From assembly GCF_001938985.1 (NCBI RefSeq), contig NZ_MKIN01000027.1:310001-374000 (forward strand): a stretch of 64,000 nt of DNA, written 5' to 3'. Both the position numbers and the translations under genes were made by a program. The stretch comes from Gillisella taibaishanensis (GTDB lineage Bacteria > Pseudomonadota > Alphaproteobacteria > Rhizobiales > Rhizobiaceae). Below, in pieces: positions 55,508 through 64,000 of the stretch (the stretch's first letter is position 1; each line of letters opens with the position of its first letter). The notes under the pieces are model-generated. The model was not told the origin of the DNA. It saw only the letters and a list, made by a program, of their open reading frames with translations, and searched no databases.

Positions 55508-57058
55508 TTACCCTTGGTTGATCGGCAGGGCGATGAACCGGCTGCCATTGTCGGTCTCGACCTGGAACAGCGCCTTGGTGCGGCCGTCCTTCTTGGCCTG
55601 GTCGAGCACGCGCTTGACGTCGGCGGCGCTGGAGACCTGCTGGTTGTTGACCGAGGTGATCTTCTGGCCAGCCTTCAGCCCCTTGTCGGCGGCGTCGGAA
55701 TCCGGGTCGACATTGGTGATTGTCAGGCCCTTGCCGTCGTCGGAGCGCTGAACGCTGACGCCGAGATTGGCGAGCGCCTGCTCCTTGGCGGGTGCGCTCT
55801 GTTCAGTGCCGCCCTGATCGTCGTCATCGGTGTTCGCCTGCTCCTTTTCGGCAGGCAGCGTGCCGAGGTCGACCTTGACCGAAGTCGCCTTGCCATCACG
55901 CCACAGCGCGATATCGACCTTGGTGTTCGGCGGGAAGGAGGCGATGCGCTTGGCGAGATCGCGCGGATCCTTGACCGGATCGCCATTGACGGCGGTGATC
56001 ACGTCACCCTGCTTGATGCCGGCCTTTTCGCCCGGAGAGCCAGACTGCGGCTCGGCAACCAGCGCACCCTTGGCATCGGCAAGGCCGAGCGATTCGGCAA
56101 TGTCCTTGGTGACCGGCTGGATCTGCACGCCGAGCCAGCCGCGGCGCACGTCGCCATGCTTGATCAGTTCGGCCACGACATCCTTGGCGGTGGCGGCGGG
56201 AATGGCGAAGGCAATGCCGACGCTGCCACCGGATGGCGAGAAGATTGCCGTGTTGATGCCAACCACCTTGCCGTTCAGGTTGAAGTCCGGGCCGCCGGAA
56301 TTGCCGCGGTTCACGGGCGCATCGATCTGGATGTAATCGTCATAGGGACCGGAGCCGATATCGCGGCCGAAGGCAGACACGATACCCGAGGTGACCGTGC
56401 CGCCAAGGCCGAAGGGATTGCCGACGGCCACGACCCAGTCACCGACCCGGACCTTATCGTCCTGCGCCCATTCGACATAGGTGAATTTCTTGGTGGGCTG
56501 GTCGACCTTCAGCACGGCAAGATCGGTGCGCGCGTCCTTGCCAACGAGCTTGGCATCGTATTCCGTGCCGTCGTTCATCACGACCGTATAGGCCTGACCG
56601 TCGGAGACGACGTGGTTGTTGGTGACGACATAGCCGTCTTCAGAGATGAAGAAGCCCGAGCCCTGGGCGATCGGACGCAGCTTGCCATGACGCTCGGCGC
56701 GCGGGCCACCCTTTGGACCCTGACCGCCAGGACCGCCCTGGCCGGGCATGCCCCATTCCTTGAAGAAGCGCTTCAGCGGATCGGGCAGCTGATCGAAGTC
56801 ACGACCATTGAAGGAGAAATTGCTGCCGTCCTCAGAGGTCTGCTGCACGTCCGATTTGACACGGATGGAGACGACGGCGGGCGAGACGGCGCTGACCAGA
56901 TCGGCAAAGCTCGGCATCTGCGGCGCTGTCACCGAAACCGGTGCGGCCAGAGCCGGCGTCACCGTCACGGCGCCTGCCAGCATCAGGACCGCCAGCCCCG
57001 CCGCAGTGCCTGCCCGCAGCTTGGACGTGACCGAACGGGTATTGGAGGACTTCGACAT
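55508..57058 (-). CDS. degP: Do-like periplasmic serine protease
   Basis: A 516-residue HtrA/DegP family protease-chaperone. N-terminal signal-anchor sequence (residues about 14-36, LRAGTAAGLAVLMLAGAVTV). Triad: H149 in NNHVVSD, D179 in ARTDLAVL, S254 in NRGNSGGPDF. Two PDZ domains follow, about 290-385 and 425-505. It also contains a glycine-rich tract before the protease domain. It degrades misfolded periplasmic proteins. The neighbouring two-component pair may regulate it, which is an inference from gene order only. Confidence 0.95.
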   Translation of the reverse strand: MSKSSNTRSVTSKLRAGTAAGLAVLMLAGAVTVTPALAAPVSVTAPQMPSFADLVSAVSPAVVSIRVKSDVQQTSEDGSNFSFNGRDFDQLPDPLKRFFKEWGMPGQGGPGGQGPKGGPRAERHGKLRPIAQGSGFFISEDGYVVTNNHVVSDGQAYTVVMNDGTEYDAKLVGKDARTDLAVLKVDQPTKKFTYVEWAQDDKVRVGDWVVAVGNPFGLGGTVTSGIVSAFGRDIGSGPYDDYIQIDAPVNRGNSGGPDFNLNGKVVGINTAIFSPSGGSVGIAFAIPAATAKDVVAELIKHGDVRRGWLGVQIQPVTKDIAESLGLADAKGALVAEPQSGSPGEKAGIKQGDVITAVNGDPVKDPRDLAKRIASFPPNTKVDIALWRDGKATSVKVDLGTLPAEKEQANTDDDDQGGTEQSAPAKEQALANLGVSVQRSDDGKGLTITNVDPDSDAADKGLKAGQKITSVNNQQVSSAADVKRVLDQAKKDGRTKALFQVETDNGSRFIALPINQG

Positions 57059-57288
57059 GGATCTCTACCTTCTCTGTTGTTGCATCTTAGTATGAGGACC
57101 GAAGAACCGGCCTCAAGCGGTGGATGACTACAGATATAGGGTGGATCACGTTACAACGAACTGTCCGGAACATGAAAAGTTTGTAATGGAGAAATTTACC
57201 GTCCGGAAAGGTTTTTCAATAGGTTGGACTGGTGTTTGACCGTGGTGGGAAAACTTGCTAGCGGCTTTTGAGGTTTAGGGGAAATATC

Positions 57289-57585
57289 ATGCGCATGTTT
57301 TTCAGTCTCGCTGCTGCCGCATTGCTTGCCGGCTGTACGGCAATGCAGGACAAGGAGATTGGTGCCGTTCGCCTCGTGACTGACGCCAAAGGGCGGCCCC
57401 TTAAAATCTTCATGGAAAAATCGACAGGCAACGCGATCACCGATCGTCGTGTCATACTTTTTACGCGGACAACCTTCGCCAAGCGCGTACCTGAACCGCT
57501 TCCAAACCATGTGTATCGCCAAAGTGTCCACGGCGTGGCAAGCGATCATCCCAGCACAATCGACATTCGCTTTTTCGGAAATTAG
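57289..57585 (+). CDS. Small putative lipoprotein
   Basis: A 98-residue protein with a lipobox: MRMFFSLAAAALLAGCTAMQDK, so lipidation at C17 is expected, followed by a soluble domain of 80 residues with no recognised family. AGGGGA lies 6-11 bases before ATG 57289; the frame's earlier start at 57268 is not used. It is isolated between degP and the ccm genes and points in the opposite direction to both. A GC-content lower than its neighbours fits an accessory gene. Confidence 0.6.
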   Translation: MRMFFSLAAAALLAGCTAMQDKEIGAVRLVTDAKGRPLKIFMEKSTGNAITDRRVILFTRTTFAKRVPEPLPNHVYRQSVHGVASDHPSTIDIRFFGN

Positions 57586-57638
57586 GCGGCACAGCACCGT
57601 CCCGCTGGGATCGGTGCAAATTTCCTTGGATCTGCCCT

Positions 57639-58097
57639 CTACTCCTCCAGCAATCGCTTCAACCTCACCTCTTCCTCCGGGCTGAGCGGCTCGCTGCCGG
57701 CAAGGCTCCTGCGGCGGCGGGTATAGGCGAAGGCGGCGACGGCGCCTATCAGAAGCAGCGCGCCGGGCGCGGTCCAGAGGATCACGGTTTCCGGGGTCAG
57801 GCGTGGTTTCAGCAGCACGAAATCGCCGTAGCGCGATACGAGATAGCGCATCACGTCATCGTCGCTGTCGCCCTTGACGATGCGCTCGCGCACCAGCACG
57901 CGCAGATCGCGCGCCAGTTCGGCATTGCTGTCGTCGATCGACTGGTTCTGGCAGACCATGCAGCGCAATTGCGCCGACAGATGCCGGGCGCGGGCTTCCA
58001 GCGCCGGGTCCTTCAGCATCTCATCCGGGTTGACGGCGAGTGCCGGGCCGGCAAAGGCGAGCCAGACGCCGAAGATCGTCGCGAGGAAGCCTCTCAT
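57639..58097 (-). CDS. ccmH: Cytochrome c maturation protein CcmH
   Basis: A 152-residue thioredoxin-like apocytochrome thiol reductant of the ccm system (cycL in rhizobia). A signal peptide (MRGFLATIFGVWLAFAGPALA) is followed by the active-site motif LRCMVCQNQSIDDSNAELARDLR and a C-terminal membrane anchor (ILWTAPGALLLIGAVAAFAY). It reduces the CXXCH thiols before haem attachment. Its start overlaps the ccmF stop by 4 bp, so it is last in the ccmI-E-F-H operon. The longer open frame upstream is overlap with ccmF. Confidence 0.95.
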   Translation of the reverse strand: MRGFLATIFGVWLAFAGPALAVNPDEMLKDPALEARARHLSAQLRCMVCQNQSIDDSNAELARDLRVLVRERIVKGDSDDDVMRYLVSRYGDFVLLKPRLTPETVILWTAPGALLLIGAVAAFAYTRRRRSLAGSEPLSPEEEVRLKRLLEE

Positions 58098-60091
58098 TCC
58101 GCTGCCTCCAGGCCCTGTGCTGGGCTGGTCGCGGCCTTGAGCTTGCGGTTCGGCGCGCCGACGCGCAAGCGGCGGTCGGACAGCGAGACGAAGCCGCCGA
58201 CCATCATCACGAGTGCACCGCCCCAGATGCAGAGAATCCAGGGCTTCCACCAGATGCGCACCACCATGCCGCCATCAGCCATGGGATCACCGAGTGAGAC
58301 ATAGAGCTGGCTGAGGCCAAAGCTGCGGATGCCGGCTTCCGTCGTCGGCATGCGGCGAGCCGTATAGAGCCGTTTCGACGACCAGACATCACCTTGTGCA
58401 ACACCGCCACGGCGGATGGTGAAATGGCCGCGATCCTCGGTGTAATTCGGCCCCTTGGCGGATTTCAGCCCGTCAAAGGTCAGGGCAAAACCGCCGGCCT
58501 CGACCGTTTGGCCGGGCTTCATTTCCGCGACCATTTCGCTCTGGAAGGTGGTGACCGCGACGATGCCGAGTACGGTGACGCCAAGCCCGAGATGGGCGAG
58601 CGCCGTGCCGAAAGCCGAGCGCGGCAGGCCCTTCAGCCGGCGGAAAGCAATACCGGTTGTCTGCTTCCCGAAGCCGGCGCGATAGACGAGATCGGCCAGC
58701 GCCCCAAAGATCAGGAAGAAGCCGGCGGCAAGGCCGAGAACCGACAGAACCGGTCCGCCGTTTTCAAAATAATAAAGCGCCAGCCCCGCCAGAAAGGCGA
58801 GGCCTGCTGCCGCATAGAGCCGCTGCAGCGCACCGAGCAGATCGCCGCGTTTCCAGGCCATCATCGGGCCGAAAGGTACGGCGAGGATCAGCGGGATCAT
58901 CAACAGGCCGAAGGTGAGATTGAAAAAGGGCGGACCGACCGAGATCTTGTCGCCGGTCAGTGTTTCCAGCAGCAGCGGATAGAGCGTACCGATCAGCACG
59001 GTCGCGGTTGAGACCGTCAGGATCAGGTTGTTCAAGACCAGCGCACCCTCGCGCGACATCGGCTGGAACAAGCCGCCGGCCTTGAGGCCAGGCGCGCGCA
59101 GCATGAACAGCGTCAGCGCGCCACCGATGAAGATGGTGAGAATGGCGAGGATGAAGATACCCCGGCTCGGGTCGGTGGCGAAGGCATGCACCGAGGTCAG
59201 GACGCCCGAGCGCACCAGGAACGTGCCGAGCAGCGACAGCGAGAAGGTAAGGATGGCGAGCAGCACCGTCCAGATCTTCAGCGCATCGCGCTTTTCCATG
59301 ACCAGCGCCGAATGCAGCAGCGCCGTGCCGGCAAGCCAAGGCATGAAAGAAGCGTTTTCGACCGGGTCCCAGAACCACCAGCCGCCCCAGCCCAGCTCGT
59401 AATAGGCCCAGTAGGAGCCCATGGCGATGCCGGCCGTGAGGAACGTCCAGGCAGCCAGCGTCCAGGGCCGTACCCAGCGCGCCCAGGCGGCGTCGATGCG
59501 CCCATCGATCAGGGCGGCGATGGCGAAGGAGAAACAGACGGAAAAGCCGACATAGCCGAGATAGAGCAGCGGCGGATGGATGGCGAGGCCGGGATCCTGC
59601 AAAACAGGGTTCAGGTCCTGGCCCTCGGCCGGCGCAGGATTGAGGCGGATGAATGGATTGGACGTGATCAGAATGAACAGGATGAAGGCCGTGGAGATCC
59701 AGGCCTGGACGCCGAGTACATTGGCTTTCAGCCGATCGGGCAGATTGGTGCCGAACATCGCGACCAGTGCCGAAAACAGCGTCAGGATCAGCAGCCAGAG
59801 CATCATCGAGCCCTCGTGATTGCCCCAGACCGCCGAAAAACGGTAGACGGCGGGCATCAGCGAATGGGAATTCTGGTAGGCGATCAGCAGCGAGAAATCC
59901 GAGACCACATAGGCATAGGCAAGCACGCCAAAGGCCAGCAGCACCAGACCGAACAGCGCATAGGTGCCGCTGACCGCCGTCTGCATCAACGCGAGATCGC
60001 CGCGCCTTGCGCCGACCACAGGCAGGACCGAGAGAAGCAGGGCGGCGGCAAGCGCCAGCACCAGGGCATAGTGGCCAAGCTCGATGATCAT
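58094..60091 (-). CDS. ccmF: Haem lyase subunit CcmF
   Basis: A 665-residue polytopic inner-membrane protein (cycK in rhizobia), ligating haem to apocytochrome c. About 14-15 helices; the tryptophan-rich WWD motif is GWGGWWFWDPVENASFMPWL, and conserved His residues flank it. It overlaps ccmE (60088) and ccmH by 4 bp each, which is a strictly coupled operon. The C-terminal periplasmic region carries RRMPTTEAGI. Confidence 0.96.
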   Translation of the reverse strand: MIIELGHYALVLALAAALLLSVLPVVGARRGDLALMQTAVSGTYALFGLVLLAFGVLAYAYVVSDFSLLIAYQNSHSLMPAVYRFSAVWGNHEGSMMLWLLILTLFSALVAMFGTNLPDRLKANVLGVQAWISTAFILFILITSNPFIRLNPAPAEGQDLNPVLQDPGLAIHPPLLYLGYVGFSVCFSFAIAALIDGRIDAAWARWVRPWTLAAWTFLTAGIAMGSYWAYYELGWGGWWFWDPVENASFMPWLAGTALLHSALVMEKRDALKIWTVLLAILTFSLSLLGTFLVRSGVLTSVHAFATDPSRGIFILAILTIFIGGALTLFMLRAPGLKAGGLFQPMSREGALVLNNLILTVSTATVLIGTLYPLLLETLTGDKISVGPPFFNLTFGLLMIPLILAVPFGPMMAWKRGDLLGALQRLYAAAGLAFLAGLALYYFENGGPVLSVLGLAAGFFLIFGALADLVYRAGFGKQTTGIAFRRLKGLPRSAFGTALAHLGLGVTVLGIVAVTTFQSEMVAEMKPGQTVEAGGFALTFDGLKSAKGPNYTEDRGHFTIRRGGVAQGDVWSSKRLYTARRMPTTEAGIRSFGLSQLYVSLGDPMADGGMVVRIWWKPWILCIWGGALVMMVGGFVSLSDRRLRVGAPNRKLKAATSPAQGLEAAE

Positions 60092-60537
60092 TTCGCCTCT
60101 CCCTCGCCCTTCCAGACGCCGTCCTTCTTCATGCGGTCGGCAACTTCCTTCGGCATGTAATTCTCGTCATGCTTGGCGAGCACCGTATCGGCGCTGAACA
60201 CGCCGCCGCCAGCGGCAAAGCTGCCTTCGGTCACCACGCCCTGCCCTTCGCGAAACAGGTCGGGCAGGATGCCGGTGTAACTGACCGGCACGCTCGTCGT
60301 ACCATCGGTTACGGCGAAAGTGACGGTGGAGCCGCTGCCGCGCTCGACCGAGCCTTCCTTGACCAGCCCGCCGAGCCTGATGCGGGTGCCGGGTCCGACC
60401 GGCGTCTTCGCCAGATCGGATGGCATGTAGAAATAGGCGATCGACTGGCCGAAGGCGAACAGCACCAAAAGCACGGCCACCATGATGAAGGACAGGCCGC
60501 CGGCAATCACGGCCAGACGTTTCTGCTTGCGGGTCAT
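60088..60537 (-). CDS. ccmE: Haem chaperone CcmE
   Basis: A 149-residue periplasm-facing haem chaperone (cycJ in rhizobia), with one N-terminal membrane anchor (residues about 8-28). The haem-binding His is in LAKHDENYMPKEV (HxxxY type). It carries haem from CcmC to CcmF. The stop overlaps the ccmF start by ATGA, and its start overlaps the ccmI stop likewise. CcmABCD are not in the window. Confidence 0.96.
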   Translation of the reverse strand: MTRKQKRLAVIAGGLSFIMVAVLLVLFAFGQSIAYFYMPSDLAKTPVGPGTRIRLGGLVKEGSVERGSGSTVTFAVTDGTTSVPVSYTGILPDLFREGQGVVTEGSFAAGGGVFSADTVLAKHDENYMPKEVADRMKKDGVWKGEGEAK

Positions 60538-61733
60538 TTCAGCGCCTCCTCGACCGGCAATCCCAATTGCTGCGCCATGGCGATCAACTGCTTGCCCTCG
60601 GCACCATCGGCGGGAAAGGTCTTCAGCCCGGTTTTCAGCGCCGAAAGCGCCCGGTCCTGATCCTTCAGCACGACATAGGAGCGCACCAGCCGCATCCAGC
60701 CATCGAAATTGTCGGGCTCCGTCTTCAGCTTGGCATCCAGGCTCTCGACCATGCCACGGATCATCTGCAAACGATCGCCATCCGGCATGGCCTGCGCCGC
60801 GGCAACATCACCAGCGGAAGGATTGCCCAGAGGCGCAGCAGGGGGAGCAGCCGATGCGGCAGCACCGTCGGAATTGCGGGCAATGTGGCGGGCAACCAGC
60901 GACTGCCAGGGTGCATCGGGCGGCGAGGCAGAGGCGATGGCCTTGAAGGCGGCGAGCGCGTCCTGCTTCTTGCCGGACTGTTCCAGCGCCAGCGCCAGGT
61001 AATAGGCAGCGCGCGGATTGTTGGGGTTCAGCGCCACGGACTGGGCGAAGAGATCGCGGGCCGCGTCGGTGACCACGCCTTCACTCTGCGCCATAAGCGC
61101 TTCGCCGAGGCCATTCAACCGGTCGGGATTGGCACCCTTCAACCTGATGGCATTACGAAAGGCCTGCTCGGCCTCGCCGACGCGGTTTTGCTGCAGATAG
61201 ATCGGCGCCAGCACGTCCCAGCCGGCGCCATCGTCGGGGTTCTGCATCAGATGCCGCTCGGCCTGGGCGATCAGCAGGCTCATGTCATTGCCGGGATTGG
61301 CGAGCCGCGCTTCGAGCGGCTGCGAAGGAAGGCCAGGGCTGCCGAGCGCCAGATAGACGCCGAGGCCAATGGCCGGCACCAGCACCACGACCAGCGCCTG
61401 GGCAAGCGTATTGCCAAGGCCCTTGCGACGGGGGGACGTCGCGGTATCTCCCGGCGCACTTGTGTCGCCTGGCGCACGTGTGTCGCCCGGCGCACCGCTC
61501 TTGTCGGCTGATAGCAACCGGCGGGCGATCTCGGCGCGGGCATAGTCCACCTGTTCGGCGGAAATCAGCTCGCCGGCACGGTCGCGTTCCAGTTCCTGCA
61601 ACTGGTCGCGGTAGACAGCCATGGCGCCCTCGCGGGTGTCACGCTCCGTCTCGCGCCGCAGCCGCGTCAGCGGCCAGAGAAAGGCGGCCGCGACAGCGAA
61701 GGTCAGGACGGCAATTTCAACCCAAAATAGCAT
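60534..61733 (-). CDS. ccmI: Cytochrome c maturation protein CcmI
   Basis: A 399-residue TPR protein (cycH in rhizobia), anchored by an N-terminal membrane helix (WVEIAVLTFAVAAAFLWPL) and a second hydrophobic segment (TLAQALVVVLVPAIGLGVYLAL, about 117-138). The periplasmic C-terminal half contains TPR repeats (AQAERHLMQNPDDGAGWDVLAPIYLQQNR, YYLALALEQSGKKQDALAAFK) that hold apocytochrome for CcmF/H. GGGAGAG precedes ATG 61733, and an FNR-type palindrome stands 124 bp upstream. A short APGDT tandem repeat sits between the two membrane segments. Confidence 0.94.
   Translation of the reverse strand: MLFWVEIAVLTFAVAAAFLWPLTRLRRETERDTREGAMAVYRDQLQELERDRAGELISAEQVDYARAEIARRLLSADKSGAPGDTRAPGDTSAPGDTATSPRRKGLGNTLAQALVVVLVPAIGLGVYLALGSPGLPSQPLEARLANPGNDMSLLIAQAERHLMQNPDDGAGWDVLAPIYLQQNRVGEAEQAFRNAIRLKGANPDRLNGLGEALMAQSEGVVTDAARDLFAQSVALNPNNPRAAYYLALALEQSGKKQDALAAFKAIASASPPDAPWQSLVARHIARNSDGAAASAAPPAAPLGNPSAGDVAAAQAMPDGDRLQMIRGMVESLDAKLKTEPDNFDGWMRLVRSYVVLKDQDRALSALKTGLKTFPADGAEGKQLIAMAQQLGLPVEEALK
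61453..61496. repeat. 18-bp tandem repeat within ccmI
   Basis: Two copies of an 18-bp unit starting GGCGCAC plus a partial third copy, encoding APGDT(R/S) repeats in the cytoplasmic loop of CcmI. In-frame repeat number could vary between strains. Confidence 0.65.
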
Positions 61734-61856
61734 AACTCTCCCGGAACCCGTACTCGCCCGGACCCTATGGGGTTCGAACGATGGCATTGCGATCACGCGC
61801 CCGCACGGAACGGCGCAGGAGCCAAGACTGATCTACGCAATCGACCTTCCATCGGC

Positions 61857-61872
61857 CTTGACTTAAGTCAAG
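61857..61872. promoter_or_regulatory. FNR/FixK-type box upstream of ccmI
   Basis: Perfect 16-bp palindrome CTTGACTTAAGTCAAG. The core TTGA-N6-TCAA fits the consensus for Crp/Fnr-family regulators such as FixK and FnrN. It lies 124 bp before the ccmI start, on the promoter side of the ccmI-E-F-H operon. Confidence 0.7.
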
Positions 61873-61943
61873 CATGAAAGCGCTCCTGCGACGATCACGA
61901 CACGCTGCGGTTTCACGGCGTCTCCGGGTGATCCCTCACGCGC

Positions 61944-62369
61944 TCAAGTCAGCGGCGTCCAGGTGCCGTCTTCATTGCGGCAGGCAGTGCCGCGTGCCTC
62001 GACCGCCTTGCCGTCGACGGTGACCTTGTGGCGATACTGGCGACAGTTCTGGTTGCCGACCTGATAGGGTGCTGCGGCCACGACCTCGCCTGACACGTCG
62101 TCATCGCGCCAGGTGACCGTCTGGCCGCCGGGGGATACTTCAAGCGCCTGATATTCGGCGGCAAGCGCCCGCTTGCGCTGGCCATCGTTCAGCTCTGCGC
62201 CGGTGCGCGAGACGATGCCGCCCTGAAGCGCGCTGATATAGATCGAGCCTGTCGATTTGGAGGCTGAAAGCGGCGAACCGACAAGACCACCGCCGGTCGT
62301 CTTGCAGGATGTCAGCGCCATGGCGCCGCCCAGAAGAGCGAATGCGAACCCGTTGGCGATCTTGCTCAT
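61944..62369 (-). CDS. Outer-membrane surface-antigen-like lipoprotein
   Basis: A 141-residue putative lipoprotein: MSKIANGFAFALLGGAMALTSCKTTGGG contains a lipobox (LTSC) with Cys as lipidation site. The mature protein resembles the RT0821/Lpp0805 (17-kDa antigen-like) family, with ALAAEYQALEVSPGGQTVTWRDDD and PYQVGNQNCRQYRHKVTVDGKAVEARGTACRNEDGTW, including two conserved cysteines. ATG 62369 is chosen as the start of the signal peptide. It lies between feuQ and ccmI on the same strand. Confidence 0.8.
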   Translation of the reverse strand: MSKIANGFAFALLGGAMALTSCKTTGGGLVGSPLSASKSTGSIYISALQGGIVSRTGAELNDGQRKRALAAEYQALEVSPGGQTVTWRDDDVSGEVVAAAPYQVGNQNCRQYRHKVTVDGKAVEARGTACRNEDGTWTPLT

Positions 62370-62511
62370 GGCCTGCACTTCCAAATTCTGTTTCGTCGCC
62401 CGTCGCGGTCCTGTCCGCCGGCGCATACTTGATGCATGATAAGCCCGACCACGACAGCTTTTGCAAGCCGCCATTTTCGGGCGCGACAATTTCAACCAGG
62501 CTCAGACCGTC

Positions 62512-63990
62512 TCACGCGACATCGCGCGACAGCGCCGGCAAGATCAGCCGAGCCAGCAGCCCACCACGCACGCCGCGCGATAGGCCGAGCTTGCCCTGAT
62601 ATTCCGAGGTGATTTCCTTGACGATCGACAGACCGAGCCCGGTGCCGGGCTTGCTTTCGTCCAGCCTGCGGCCGCGCTTCAGCGCTTCGCCGATCTGGTC
62701 GGGGTCGAGGCCCGGGCCGTCGTCCTCCACAATGATTTCCAGCCAGCTGCGCCGGCCAGGGTCCGAGCCGACTTCGCCCTCCGGCGCAGGTCTGGCCGTG
62801 ACGTTGATAAGGCTTTCAGCATGGCGGGCGGCGTTTTCGATGAGATTGCCGAGGATTTCCTCGAGATCCTGGCTTTCCATCGCGAGAATCAGGCCATGGC
62901 CGGGGCTTTGGCCGGCCACCGCGCCGCCCGGCCCTTCGAACAACACGTCGAACTGCTTGTCGGGATTGAGCTTGCGCATCACCCGCACCAGACGCTCGAC
63001 AACGGGTTCGACCTCGGCGCGCGACAGCACCGATTCACGCTGGGCGGCAATGCGGGCGCGGTTGAGATAGGTGCCGACCTGGCTCTGCATCGACGAGGCC
63101 TGCGCCTTGATGACATCGCCATGCGGCGCTTCCAGCACGCGGGCCTCGTTGAGCAATACGGCAATCGGCGTTTTCAACGAATGGGCGAGATTGCCGACCT
63201 GCATGCGCGCTCGCTCGACGATGCGGCGATTGCTGTCGATCAAGGCGTTGATTTCGTTAGCAAGCGGTTCGATCTCGCGGGGAAATTCGCCCTCGATCCG
63301 CTCCGCCTCGCCGCCGCGAATACGCTCCAGCGCCCGGCGCGCCCGATCGAGCGGTTTCAGGCCGAAGACAATGGTGACGGCATTGACCAGGAGACCGCCG
63401 ATGCCGAACATGCCGAGAACCGCGTAGAGCCGGTTGGAAAAGCCGCCGATCTCGTCTTCCACCACTTTCAGATTGCCCGACACGCGAAACCGCGCCGCCC
63501 GGCCGGATTCGTCGAGAATGACCTCGGTTTCGGCGATCCTGAGCTTGTTGCCGAAACTGTCGGTCATGCCGTAGAAGCGCTCGTAATTCTGGTCGAACGG
63601 GCTTTCCTCGAAGCTCGGCACCGGCAGATTGGTCAGCCCAAGCGAGGTTGAGGCGAGCGGCGCTGCATTGAAGGAGCCAAGCGGCTCAACCAGCCAATAC
63701 CAGCCGGTGCCCGGCTGCGAAAACCTGAGGTCGCCCAGCGCCGGGCTGCCCGACAGGCTCTCGCCATCGCCGACCGAAACGGAATTGACGACATTATAGA
63801 GCTGGGCACGCAACAGGTCGTTGAAGGAGCGCTCGGCGCCCTGACGATAAAGCGCCGAAATCACCACGGCCATGGTAACGAGCGCGATCATGTACCAGAG
63901 GGTAGCAAACAGCAGGACGCGCAGGGTCAGAGACTTGACCCTGAACAGTCTGAACGGCCGTATTTCGGACTTGGCTGCCATCTGCCTCAC
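62512..63990 (-). CDS. feuQ: FeuQ-like sensor histidine kinase
   Basis: A 492-residue inner-membrane histidine kinase at the window edge. Two membrane helices (about 24-48 and 193-215) surround a periplasmic region; a HAMP-like segment follows, then H270 in VGNLAHSLKTPIAVLLNEA and HATPase motifs (LIENAARHAE, VEDDGPGLDPDQIG, GTGLGLSIV). The AHSLKTP box is typical of the FeuQ/PhoQ class. The GTG at 63990 sits in an ATGTGA context that suggests a 4-bp overlap with an upstream gene (probably feuP) outside the window; ATG 63981 is a second option. In rhizobia FeuPQ controls cyclic-glucan export; here the annotation rests on order and sequence. Confidence 0.82.
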   Translation of the reverse strand: MRQMAAKSEIRPFRLFRVKSLTLRVLLFATLWYMIALVTMAVVISALYRQGAERSFNDLLRAQLYNVVNSVSVGDGESLSGSPALGDLRFSQPGTGWYWLVEPLGSFNAAPLASTSLGLTNLPVPSFEESPFDQNYERFYGMTDSFGNKLRIAETEVILDESGRAARFRVSGNLKVVEDEIGGFSNRLYAVLGMFGIGGLLVNAVTIVFGLKPLDRARRALERIRGGEAERIEGEFPREIEPLANEINALIDSNRRIVERARMQVGNLAHSLKTPIAVLLNEARVLEAPHGDVIKAQASSMQSQVGTYLNRARIAAQRESVLSRAEVEPVVERLVRVMRKLNPDKQFDVLFEGPGGAVAGQSPGHGLILAMESQDLEEILGNLIENAARHAESLINVTARPAPEGEVGSDPGRRSWLEIIVEDDGPGLDPDQIGEALKRGRRLDESKPGTGLGLSIVKEITSEYQGKLGLSRGVRGGLLARLILPALSRDVA

Positions 63991-64000
63991 ATGGTTTCGT

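Noticed and set aside
55286..57127. Long plus-strand open frame (613 codons) opposite degP
   Set aside because: Shadow of the DegP reading frame in high-GC DNA; the minus strand has the complete catalytic triad and PDZ domains.

Overview
The window is a gene-dense, high-GC chromosomal segment with no rRNA, tRNA, prophage, insertion sequence or CRISPR array that I can see. Gene content and order point to an alphaproteobacterium of the order Hyphomicrobiales, most likely Rhizobiaceae (Rhizobium / Agrobacterium / Allorhizobium type). The best markers lie in the right-hand third: aminopeptidase N, a PleC-like PAS histidine kinase, glnE, an OmpR-type two-component pair, a DegP-type protease, ccmHFEI (cycLKJH in rhizobial naming) and a FeuQ-like kinase cut near the window end. 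This is a conserved rhizobial block. Intergenic GC-rich palindromes of the 'CTCCCCC..GGGGGAG' kind (49761-49910, 55298-55438) also fit rhizobia.

Layout. 1-5050: PilZ protein, HisC-like aminotransferase, Sel1-like and DUF2147 small proteins, AMP nucleosidase. 5060-8690: a UPF0104 membrane protein divergent from a polyprenol-phosphate glycosyltransferase and a GT39-type membrane glycosyltransferase, probably for envelope glycolipid modification. 8830-9790: a His-rich PadR regulator with an 18-bp palindromic operator and a DUF2218 gene. 9815-18424: class-III aminotransferase, glutamine-synthetase-like ligase and an oligopeptide ABC transporter with fused ATPases. 18471-24400: diacylglycerol-kinase-like protein, AraJ-like MFS, HxlR regulator with divergent quinone reductase, MgtE. 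24539-25208: two small orphan genes. 25266-30000: Cfa-like methyltransferase, IlvE, ETF-ubiquinone oxidoreductase. 30339-36000: atypical SDR, RND efflux pair and a small membrane protein. 36267-39000: Hsp70-like protein, degenerate uracil-DNA-glycosylase-like protein, two tiny coupled ORFs. 39175-44279: unknown winged-helix-like protein, MFS, EamA transporter, and a soluble MCP-like protein with inverted domain order. 44464-63990: the conserved block described above.

How the genes work together. The clearest modules are cytochrome c maturation (ccmI-E-F-H, overlapping by 4 bp each, with a perfect FNR/FixK-type palindrome upstream of ccmI); the degP / response regulator / histidine kinase envelope-stress neighbourhood; nitrogen regulation by GlnE; amine-nitrogen handling (aminotransferase and GS-like ligase divergent from one control region, followed by opp genes); and branched-chain amino acid / acyl-CoA electron entry (IlvE, ETF-QO).

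I found no clear new multi-gene defence or biosynthetic system. The observations most worth following are the FixK-type box before ccmI, the PadR/DUF2218 module, the partial duplication at the 3' end of the ETF-QO gene, the inverted soluble MCP, the uracil-DNA-glycosylase homologue lacking two Fe-S cysteines, and the tiny two-ORF unit behind its own palindrome.
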